From the NCBI GenBank assembly GCA_000328365.1, contig KB305005.1, positions 2,431-66,430 on the forward strand: a stretch of DNA of 64,000 bases, in the 5' to 3' direction. Positions 11,342 through 20,671 of this stretch are shown piece after piece. Origin of the DNA: Capitella teleta (Eukaryota; Annelida; Polychaeta; Capitellidae). Made by a program: the position numbers and the translations under genes. The notes under the pieces were generated by a model that worked only from the letters and a program-made list of their open reading frames with translations, was not told the DNA's origin and did no database searches. Within the stretch, counting starts at the first letter, position 1. Every line of letters starts with the position of its first letter.

Positions 11342-12600
11342 TTAGAGGACACAGTAATAATTGATAGAGTGACAAATTTCTGACAGATTGTATTCATTTG
11401 AAGTGATGGCATCAAATTTCATATTAATTAAGTCTTTTAATAATAAGGCATGGACAGCAGTATCTTCATCTAACAGATCAAGGTGCATAGAGAACAGAGC
11501 TTTGTAAACAGTTGAAGAATCTAAATCAAGCATATCTAAACGAGAAATATGAAGACGTGAGCTCAGAGCAGACATGCTGTTACTTACAGCTGAGCGACTT
11601 CCACTTAAAGCTAACTGTAGGCAGAGTCTAGTCAATGAATTAGAGGTATTCTGCAGCGAAGAATGAACTTGTGAAATCTTACAAGGAGCTGCGAAGCAAT
11701 GGCTAGATCATTACAAATCAAATGCAGCAAGCGACTGTGTGTTCGATAAGGAAGATCGAACAACCTTCTTATTGATTTCCTCCATGCGACATAAAAACAT
11801 TCAATAGAGCGATGCAGTTAATCCCACAGCGGACTGCTGTACATTGCCATACAATGAGTCTTAAAAAGAGAATATGCAGAATCACTTGGCAGAGTTTTGA
11901 AATGACATTTAAAGTGATTAACTTTCATCAATAAATTATGTACACCTTCATTAATTCTGGTCTGTGCAGAAACATTCCCTAGTAAGGTACCAAGGTGCTT
12001 CTCTTCGTTCACCACTTCAATATTAGAACCAAGAAAATTAACAACAGGACTGACATTACTATGACTATTACATACAACAAGTTTGGTTTTGTTAGGATTA
12101 AATTTGACATAATAATCTGCAGAGAACGCTGCGCACGTATGAAGCATCTTTTTTAGGCCAAGCAGAGTAGGGGAAAGCAAGACAATGTCATCTGCGTATG
12201 CAAAGCAGCCTGCAAATGTAGTGCCTATGTGACACCCAAACCAAGTGCTTTTGAGACGTTCGAGTAACTCGTCTAAATAGACAGTGAATAGAAGGGGTGA
12301 GAGAACCCCACCCTGCTTGACTCCATTGGACACTTCACACGTGCGACTTAAACTGTTGCACCATTTGACACGCATCAATTGTGATTTATACATTTCCAAC
12401 AAAAATCTTGTTACAATAGGGCATAGCTTCTTATTTATGAGCTTACGAAAAAGGGTTCCATAATGTAAACGATCAAATGCCTTGCTGGCATCCAACAATG
12501 CAACATATGTACATGAATTATTTTGAGCATAATAATTGATAATTTCGTTTACAACAAATGAACAATGTGTGGTTGAATGTTTCTCCTTATAAAATTCTCA
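11342..12600 (-). mobile_element. Second LINE fragment, reverse transcriptase of a different clade
   Basis: Reading 12600 down, the frame begins with HSTTHCSFVVNEI and YVALLDASKAFDRLHY (RT fingers), then GVKQGGVLSPLLFTVYLDEL and the catalytic FAYADDIVLLSPT box, which is intact. Thumb-like sequence follows to about 11818. A further frame at 11635-11342 looks like the C-terminal tail. The region from 12587 to 11818 is open, but an interruption lies between 11818 and 11635, and the endonuclease is absent. The palm wording differs clearly from the LINE at 1380-2985, so two clades are present. Which clade this is (I/Jockey-like or another) I cannot settle by eye. Confidence 0.88.
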
Positions 12601-12719
12601 TAAAATTCCCATTGGAGTTTTTCCGCGGCAGATTCGAACGCATTGAATATTTTTAGAAGTTTTTCAACAAGGCACCTGCTTAATAGTACGTGATTATATA
12701 TCGTGGATTTATTTGTAAG

Positions 12720-13190
12720 TTTTCTTCCGTTTAATTCTTCACATTTCACAGCTATTTTACATACTCATAACTTGCCCTTATCCTTGTTCTCATGACTTGT
12801 CACTCTGTGCATGATTATGATCATGATAATCATCATGTTCATGTTGATCATGACAGTAATTTTCAGTCATGATTACACCCAAACCACGCGGTCCCTGCAC
12901 TTCCGGAATATGTACTCTGTACTCTGCCTCGAAGTTCTGTGCCTGCGTACATCAGACACTTTAAATATCGGATTTTGCACTTTCTTCTCAATTCACCGCT
13001 ATTTCATATACTCGTGACTCGTTCGTCACAAGACGGACGAGTCATGATAATCACGCGCATGATAAGCATTTTTATTTGACAGTATAACACAAAAATTAAT
13101 TATCAAAAAAATAATTAATTAATACCGTCAGGATAACACCAAAACCATGCGGTCCTTCAGTGCTTGAATCCAACTTTTTGCATTTAAATG
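12720..13190 (+). repeat. Diverged tandem duplication, two ~250 bp units
   Basis: The order of short matches is the same in both units: CGCTATTTCATATACTC-like, then a GCATGAT-rich tract, then a GATTACACC(C)AAACCACGCGGTCC-like block (about 12865-12895 and 13130-13165). The units are strongly diverged, so the duplication is old. No coding potential is seen. Confidence 0.5.
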
Positions 13191-13337
13191 TCTGTTTTGT
13201 GACACTCTGCTTGACTTCTGTCCTCTTCAATCATATGGGTCTGACCGTTGTATCTCAATGAATACGTTCTTTTAGAAATTTAGCAAGTGTGGACTGTGTG
13301 GTGAGCTGGTGATGGACGTGAAAAACTGGAAAAGCTT

Positions 13338-13518
13338 GTGACAACTGTAAAGCCCAACAGCACTGACTTGACAGTGCAGACAATACCTGCTGTCTGTATT
13401 GAGTGTGGAGTGACCCAAGAGTTTGAATTGATACAAGATCAGGACTTCTTGACTCCCCACATTAACAAGATACAAGCGAGAAGATTCATTGCAAATGTAA
13501 AGAAAAGTGGCTCTCACG
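13338..13518 (+). CDS. Possible isolated exon, unknown product
   Basis: An open stretch includes CIECGVTQEFELI and ends at a possible splice donor (TCTCACG followed by GTATGG). A second short stretch, 13578-13629, follows a polypyrimidine tract and AG and ends at CAG/GTATAG. A Cys-x2-Cys pair just upstream (KCGLCGEL, about 13283-13306, in another frame) hints at a metal-binding segment. I do not recognise the protein. It lies between mobile relics and may be a captured or dead fragment. Confidence 0.2.
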
Positions 13519-13643
13519 GTATGGTATCATTCTTCAGTTGAAATAGTTATTAATTGATTGCTCATTTTTAATTCCAGTTGTTCCAGTTTCACAGCCGAGA
13601 CCGAGACAAACTTGTGGAAATGGACCAGGTATAGCACCGTTAA

Positions 13644-14346
13644 AGGGAGGGAGAACTGGTTAAAAATTGACTTTGAGTCGTTATTTGATGCACCATAAAT
13701 GATTCCTATGCCTGGCCCACACAAGGAATATCATCGCTAACGATTTCGCGGGCGATATATTGCTAATTAGGCGTGACGTCAGCAGCTGTGATGAAACACC
13801 GAGTTCCCCATCTTTTACAATGGGCCTCGTCATATCAGCGTGTCCTGCAACTAAACCCTTGGATATTTTTTATTTTCTTTTCGGAAATAGATAGAATAAT
13901 CATTTTGCCACCAGTCAGGCGCGAAAAAAAATTTTTTTTCGCTATTTTTCTTATTTTAACAAGCGATTTTCTAGGACACCTACCACGTTTCTCATCCTGA
14001 AACAGTAAAAAGGTCAGCCAGAGTGCACCACGCATGCGCTTTCGTTTCGTAAACAACAAAGATGTCCTTTTATGGCGAACATGCTCTGCTCTGATTGGCT
14101 GAAATCGATAGCTTCACGAGGGGAACGGAACCAATCAGCCATCAGCCAAACCAAGCCATCAGCTGACGTTTGCCTCCTATACTTCGCAATGGAAGCCATT
14201 CTCCCATAGGCGCAATGCTAACCCCGATATTCGGAATGCATTATTTCCTTACGCTTGCATCCAGGCATGGTGTTTTTGGCACGGAATGCTATCAATTGGT
14301 GCTATGAGTCAATAGAACATCACTTAAAATTTAGTTCCCCATCCCT
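13644..14346 (-). mobile_element. TTAA-flanked MITE, family 1, copy 2
   Basis: A 703 bp copy of the element at 6172-6863, in opposite orientation. TTAA flanks lie at 13640-13643 and 14347-14350, and the ends read AGGGAGGGAGAACT and AGTTCCCCATCCCT. It differs by point changes and by a short local expansion of a CAGCCAAACCAAGCCATCAG-type stretch near 14140-14163. It abuts block B of the palindromic minisatellite. Confidence 0.85.
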
Positions 14347-14356
14347 TTAAAAACCC

Positions 14357-14466
14357 GAGATCGTTATGTCGTTCCCACTAGATAGCTATGTCGTGCGCAC
14401 GACTTACGACTTACGATGTCGTGCGCACGAGATACTATCTCGCTATCTCGTGCGCACGAGATAAAA
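14357..14466. repeat. ~22 bp palindromic minisatellite, block B
   Basis: Same family as block A. It contains three near-perfect GTCGTGCGCACGA or CTCGTGCGCACGAG cores, fresher than most units of block A, and sits about 10 bp from the end of MITE copy 2. Confidence 0.8.
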
Positions 14467-17171
14467 TATTATTTTCTGCATGTCCTGTACTGACCACCGT
14501 ACAACACAATCCCATGCACGATAAATAAATAGAGGTCACATTGGGCCAGGGTAAGGCTTTATGCCAAGGTTGCACACAACTGCTGTTAAAATGCGAAATA
14601 AAAAGTTGTAAAAGAATACTCTTAAACCTCCTTTGTGAAATTGGAAATGCAGCGTCTGCGTATGCCACGTGACCACGCATACAAGTGCTGCGTTGTTCTC
14701 CTTCGATCGATTAATCATCACAAATCTTTCATTCGGGTGATGAAATTACCAAACATCCTGAAAAGCTGAGCAACGCTGGCTGATTAGAAAATCGTAGATC
14801 AATTAGACACGAGTGTGTTTAACCGCGACAGGATCTATCAGCAAGATCCGTTGTAGTTATGACATAATCTCCATATATTATGAATTGATGGCTTCACATC
14901 AAAACCACCTGCAGAGCAACGATGAGCTTTTCAGGTCGGTTCAGATATGTTTTATTTTTAGAACCCATACTACACCGGTCGAAAATAAAGTTTGACACCT
15001 GGCGTAAAGGGATTAGATATCGAAATGTATAATGTAATCATTTTAAATGCCGTTTTATATTTGCGATGTATACATGTATATTAACTTAATTGATAACTTT
15101 CTTAAATAATGACTCAATGGACTTCGGGTCAATGTCGGATCGTCGGATTTGCAGATTGTCGGAAATGAAAGAACTTCACACCAACAAACGATATAATTGA
15201 TTATAATTAATATATTACAATTATTCATTTAAGTGGAAAAAGAGCATTATTAAATTAGTGTTAATCCTTGGATTTTTTCTTTTTATTCGTTTTTCAGTTT
15301 TCTTTGGACAATTTTATCTTTTTAAATTTTCGCTAACATAATTATAATGATATGTAATGCAACTCACTCTTGTAAATCACATAGAACTTTTTACATGCAA
15401 GTTAAATATTTGCTTTTCATAATACGTTATCTTACACATACAATGATACTAGTACATTGTCCTTAATTGATCCACATGTACAGAAACCCGACGAACATTT
15501 TCAAATAATAAACCCGAATTCATATAATCGCTCATAAAAAAAGTAAAGAAACATTTTTTTTTATGTGGTAACAATAGCCCCAGGATTCTAGTTCCCTTGA
15601 GCTTGAGGTCATTACATGGAAATTCTCCAAAGAATGCTCAGTTGTTGAATTCTTAATAGACTGCTAGCGTTGTGGAACCAAATACACTCCTTCCATCGCG
15701 GTTGTTTGTTGAATCAACCGACAAGACCTGCCCATTTAGCAGTGCCCAACGCAGCTGCCCACCACAATTAACAGAGGCGCAGAAAGTTTATTTCTGTTAC
15801 GCAATTGGACATTCAGTCTGGCAAATCCAGGAACCATTTCTAATACAACAAACGCTCTATATACTATGTACCTGGTAATGATAGAATACCCTTCGGATTT
15901 ATCACTGGCTGCTTAAAGGAAGGCCGGCATACCTGAGGAGTATGCGTGGAATTACAGGTAGTCAAGCCGCCCTGTTAAGCCCAGCAAGAAGTCAAAGGTC
16001 CAGTCTGAGTCTATATGGAGATTGATAATCACTCTGGCGGCGATCTCCTACCAATCACCACCCAAGAGTACCTTAAGCTGCCATTTAGATATATTCTATA
16101 GGAATTGATATGAAGTATAGGCCTACTATAGTGCATAATTCGGCGTAACTCAACGGTTAGATCACCAAGACTAAAACCACGAATGCACAATAGATTCAAA
16201 GGATATCATAAACAGAGCAGTTTACAAACTGTTTAAATAAGTGCCTGGGAAAGTGTCGTAAAGATTTCTAAAACAAATGCGATGCCAACCGGAAAGAATG
16301 CAATTTCAATGATGTTTGACTCGTCAGTGCTTCGGTTGCCGAGTGAATAAGAGTGAACCGCGTGTTCTGCGTCGTTAACAAGCAATTGAACACTCGCTTC
16401 TTTGCTTTCAGCGAATCGTTAAGTGGATTTACTTTCCTTTCTTCCCTTCTCCTTCCCTTTTCTCTCGCTTCTTCTCCTCTCCTTTAAGTATGGAATCCTT
16501 GGCCTTGAAAGGCGTAAACAAGAATACGGTATCAAAATACTTGGAACCTAGAAACTCTCATGTTTCGGCATAAACCTGTTGGTTTAACTCACCCGGCACC
16601 ATCAGCATCTTTTACTTAGATCTCATTCTCGCATCATGATGAAATAATTTTTCGTATCACAGCCAGTCGACCTGTAATATAATAATTATTAATAATGAAA
16701 ATCAATATTAATTTTGCATCGTGAATGTAAATATAACGGATGAGGAACTCACACTAAATTACTGCAAAATCGACCAATTAATCATGTGCATGCGCAGGAA
16801 GTGCACGTATAATTATCGTAATTCGGAATCATAATCGTAATTAATTGAAATATTATCGTGTCGCGACATTAATTAAGCGGTGTCTGCATGGAAGTTGAAA
16901 ATGATGGTGTTACTTCACACCCTCTTCACTTCTGCGTGCACCTGCAGAGGTCCGTTCTGATGTCTAATTATAGCTAAGTCTGGCTAATCTACCCAGGATG
17001 CAATGTGCGATCATATAAAACGCGTATTAATTTGCACTTCGATTTCTCACTCTCAGCGCTTTCGCTTCATCCAATGAGCACTCACACCACTATAGCTGTC
17101 TAGTAGCTCGATTTTTACGGCTCTATGTATCGGTTTTATGCGCTTATTATATCAGTTAACGCCTGCAGAAA
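14467..17171. other. Intergenic, no gene recognised
   Basis: AT-rich with only short frames. 16680-16900 is dense in TAATTA/ATTAAT-type motifs, as in homeodomain-bound regulatory DNA, but this is also expected from base composition. Confidence 0.4.
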
Positions 17172-17270
17172 ATGTCAGCCGAGTTGAGTTGCTCATCTCT
17201 GGCGATAGATCAACATTGGCATGCTCCCTACCGTGACAGTGGATCGTGGATCCCTTTTTCCCCCTTTCAG
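17172..17270 (+). CDS. Possible first exon, unknown product
   Basis: ATG at 17172 opens 33 codons (MSAELSCSSL... ending SPFQ), and the stretch ends exactly at a strong donor CAG/GTAAGC. It is GC-richer than its surroundings. No in-frame partner exon was found: joining to the acceptor just before the receptor's ATG would be out of frame. It could be the start of another gene, an upstream leader, or chance. Confidence 0.2.
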
Positions 17271-18965
17271 GTAAGCAGACCGGAGGCACCCCACCGATCA
17301 GTTGCCTCAGTCGACATGCCAGACGAAGAATATTTTCGAAACCGGAGATATGAGGCGGCTCATTAGAACCCCGTGCAAGGTGTTCAGCATCAGGTTTTTA
17401 CACCCTGATTTTTGCTTCTAGTCATTCAACCAACGATGAGATTTGCACTCCGAGGATAACGCAATGAGTGCGATTTTTATTCGCACTGAATGGATAGGGC
17501 AAACATGCTGTTAATTATGAAGTTCTTCGGGTTGTCGTGCCGTTTGATGCATTCGCCCTGTAGACTGAGGAGCCACGGAAATCGAGCATAAGGATACATC
17601 CGTTGTACATTTTTATATTCAATGAAACGTGTATAATTATCTTAATTGTACATGAGATGCATCCTGCAATGAATGTCTTATGAATTATTACAAATTATTT
17701 TCAAAGTAGAGGGATCGTGGGTTATGAAAGGTTCGAGGGTTTAATGTATGTAATGAGCATTTGACGAGGATACAGGGCTTATGATGGTACATTTCGGGGT
17801 CGATTTGGAATTCAGGGGAAAGCGCCGTTCGGACAACCGGAGAGCTTATCGCAACGAATGATGCGATCACCTGTCAAGCTGAGATCATTCCGCCAGTCAT
17901 AATCTTCAATCAAAAGTGACAATTGAGTTCTTACCGATGAGTGGTCAATGCAGCGAATACTATAGTATACCAAACAAGTTGTGACATCACTGCCATGAAT
18001 AGCTGCTATGCTTGTACACACATAGTGAATCGAGATGCGTACACCATACGAGTATAATGTCAAGCCTCTATATAGATTTACACGAATGCTGTAATTTCTG
18101 TTAGTCAATCAGAATGCAGGTATACCACCTACAGGTATACCTCGTGTACAAATGCACAATATACAGAGAAACTAGCTGAATCGCAGGGAAATAAATTAAA
18201 CAAGTGCAATCAGAATTACATTTTTTTTTTGTTCTCAGAACACCATCACAAATACGTACGTGTTATAGTTATTCGTGTGCAGTTGAATGACTTCCTCGTG
18301 TTACCTGGATCACACAACAAGGCTTCCCACGCTCAGTTATCAGAGAGAAGAGAAGCGGATCTTATCAAAAAGAGTTCTTTTATGTATCGAGTGTGGAAAG
18401 CGGTTGATAAGCCCTCGTCGTTAATTCAACCTCCATTAGAGATGTTCGCTGTGTTGTACGATTGTCATCACCTGGTTTGTAAGCCTACAATTGGAGGTGA
18501 GATGGCCCATCAGGAATGCGGGGATGTTTCGGCTCAGAGGCAAGAGAAGCAACGACACGGCCAGATTAGCCAGGCATCAGAGCGCACCGACAACGAACGC
18601 TCAACGCCTTCAGCCTTAGTTACATCGCAGACTTTCACGGCAACAAAAATAGACAGCGCCCGATCCTTTGAAACCAGAGCATCTCGGCAGAAGGCGATTG
18701 TTTTATCCGTTGGCATCGAGCGCGTGGCTACTTGACTTGTGCCACTGGATAGATAGATTGGCAGATAGAGGACTCGCTTGTTCTGCTGGTGACTCATTCC
18801 TTGAGAGACATTTAGTGTTGATTTGTGTGACACGTCGCACCGTGGACGCTCTCATCTCGGAATTTTTACGCCGACAGAATCCAGATTCGCCGCCTGTCGT
18901 AAACGAAGGAGGAGGAGGCAGAGTCATTGGATTCGGACATGATTTGATGGCAGGCGAGGAGCGAG
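17271..18965. other. Intergenic upstream of the receptor gene
   Basis: A 168-codon frame at 18229-18735 begins in a T run and shows no motif, so I do not call it. The sequence becomes GC-richer from 18480 toward the receptor. Confidence 0.35.
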
Positions 18966-18972
18966 TATAAAG
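18966..18972 (+). promoter_or_regulatory. Candidate TATA box of the receptor gene
   Basis: TATAAAG lies about 320 bp upstream of the receptor ATG. It would place transcription start near 18995 and give a leader of about 300 nt. An alternative is an upstream intron ending at the pyrimidine-rich acceptor at 19280-19281. Confidence 0.4.
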
Positions 18973-19181
18973 CCAGCAGAGCTCGTTTGCTTTTCTTTTT
19001 GTGAGAGCTGCGATCAATTGTGATCCATCTGGTTCACTTCAGCATTTCCACCGGAACCGGATTAAGACCACAAACCAAGCGGACACATTTTGAATGTCAT
19101 TTGTGCTCTGAACTCCTCTTTTCTTTGTTATTGCAACCGGGGCTTCTCTACAGGTTTCATAAACAGCCCAAGGGCCGCATA

Positions 19182-19250
19182 ATGGGCCAGTCGGATGCAC
19201 GCTCTGATATTTTCATAGTTCTGGTGGCAATCGTTGGCTGCAGCACTTAA
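19182..19250 (+). other. Upstream ORF in the receptor leader (22 codons)
   Basis: ATGGGCCAG starts a 22-codon frame that ends in TAA 41 nt before the receptor ATG. If the leader is unspliced, this frame could lower translation of the receptor. Confidence 0.35.
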
Positions 19251-19291
19251 CTCTCCCCTCTTCCTCCACACCCTCGGGCAGCACTCGCAAT

Positions 19292-20524
19292 ATGGATATG
19301 GACTTCGACGACGATTTCTCCCCTGAAGATGTCTTCAAGCTCTTCCCCACCGCCCTGCTTCCTGATCCGAACCCAGTGGTTAATGACGTTGAACCAACGA
19401 CGACGGAGTTGTCCGTGACGGAAGTGCCCACTCCAGGAACGACGGTCTACAACCTCAGCTTCAACGTCAACGACACGTGGATCTTCGGTGAGGCTGAAGA
19501 CCGAGTTATCCTGCCCATGCTGTTGTCGCTGGTTGGCGGAAGTGCGATATTCGGTAACCTCCTCGTCATCGCGTCGATCGTCTTCTTCCCTCGCATGAGG
19601 ACAGGCGCCAACTTCATGCTGCTCAACATCTCCGTCAGCGATCTCGTCTTCACCCTGTTCACGCTCCCGACGTCGGTCATCAATCACGCGTCACTTGGCG
19701 GCGTGACAGACAGCGTGGGCAGCGTGGGCATCTGTCGCATGGTGCATTACATCATTTTCGTGTGCGTTTACGTCACCATCTACACCTTGGTCGTGACCTG
19801 CGTGTTCCGCTTCTGCAGCGAATGCGCAGGCGCAGCGGGGTCGTTGTTGTCTAAGGGCAACGCCCTCGTGTCCAGCTTCGTCATCTGGTTGGCGTTCATC
19901 CTCTCCCACCTCAACCTGCTCCTCCAGAGGGACGGCGTCCTCTTCCAGGCACCCTTCATCTGCGTGCACACCATGTCTGTCACAGACGCCATGCGCATCC
20001 GCACTCTCTGGCTGACCTTCTTGACCTGTGCGTTTCTCGTGCCGCTCATTACCGTATGTCTCCTGTCAGGATGCACTCTGCGCGCTCAGAGTGGAGGTCG
20101 TAAGGTACACCGCAACGGCACTTACGAGAGCGCGCAACTGGATGCCAGTGAGCGTCGACGCAAGCGTGAAGTGTCAATGGTGGTGATGGCTGCTATGGTG
20201 GCCAGAGTCTTGTGCTGGCTCCCCATTCAAGTCTTTGTCATGGTCGACATCTTCGGAGTGACCGACATCACTGAAGTCTACCGCAAGGCTGAGATGCTCG
20301 GGGTGTGCATCGCTTTCTTAGGGTGTGCCGTGAACCCCTTGCTCTTCAACTGCATCTCAGCAGAATTCCGGTCAGCGTTCCGCGACACCCTGGCCTGCTG
20401 CTGCTGTCGCCGCGACCCGCACCAACACCCAAAGCCGAATTCGGACGCGTCCGGATCCGATATGAACGAGACGATTTTGTCGATCATTTCCGACAGCTCT
20501 AACCACATCAATTACGTGCAATGA
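19292..20524 (+). CDS. Divergent rhodopsin-family receptor, galanin/allatostatin-A-like, one exon
   Basis: A 410-residue seven-helix receptor of the plasma membrane, probably for a neuropeptide. Residues 1-70 are an acidic N-terminus with N-glycosylation sites at N54 and N60. Conserved landmarks are N89 (TM1), D117 in NISVSDLVF (TM2), C148 and C224 (disulfide pair), W199 (TM4), P251 (TM5), LCWLPIQV at 307-314 (TM6), NPLLF at 348-352 (TM7) and CCCC at 369-372 (likely palmitoylated). CRMVHYI followed by TLVV in TM3 and CWLPIQ fit galanin, allatostatin-A and kisspeptin receptors. Oddities: DRY is replaced by FRF (172-174), NPxxY by NPLLF, and Arg305 sits at the usual Phe6.44. The frame is intact and GC-rich, so it is probably functional; an intronless frame could mean retroposition. 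The start has A at -3 and G at +4. Confidence 0.9.
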   Translation: MDMDFDDDFSPEDVFKLFPTALLPDPNPVVNDVEPTTTELSVTEVPTPGTTVYNLSFNVNDTWIFGEAEDRVILPMLLSLVGGSAIFGNLLVIASIVFFPRMRTGANFMLLNISVSDLVFTLFTLPTSVINHASLGGVTDSVGSVGICRMVHYIIFVCVYVTIYTLVVTCVFRFCSECAGAAGSLLSKGNALVSSFVIWLAFILSHLNLLLQRDGVLFQAPFICVHTMSVTDAMRIRTLWLTFLTCAFLVPLITVCLLSGCTLRAQSGGRKVHRNGTYESAQLDASERRRKREVSMVVMAAMVARVLCWLPIQVFVMVDIFGVTDITEVYRKAEMLGVCIAFLGCAVNPLLFNCISAEFRSAFRDTLACCCCRRDPHQHPKPNSDASGSDMNETILSIISDSSNHINYVQ

Positions 20525-20629
20525 CATTACTTAATAATAAGTATAATCTAATTTATAAGCTTATGATTATCATGCGTGAGATGTTGATTTTGAGTATTTT
20601 GTACATATACAACCAATGGCTTATTTCAA

Positions 20630-20635
20630 AATAAA
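20630..20635 (+). terminator. Polyadenylation signal of the receptor gene
   Basis: AATAAA lies 106 nt after the receptor stop and is followed about 17 nt later by a GT-rich tract (20652-20671). Confidence 0.7.
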
Positions 20636-20671
20636 TTCACCGATTGTTTCCTGTATGTGTAGGTGTGTTCT

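Noticed and set aside
16655-16666. TATCACAGCCAG, identical to the first 12 nt of miR-2 family microRNAs
   Set aside because: The match stops after 12 nt and the upstream sequence cannot form the precursor stem.
18229-18735. 168-codon open frame upstream of the receptor
   Set aside because: No motif, starts in a T run, no promoter or splice context; overlaps other frames of similar size.
19247-20511. Minus-strand frames opposite the receptor
   Set aside because: They are shadows of a GC-rich coding exon, with no domain of their own.
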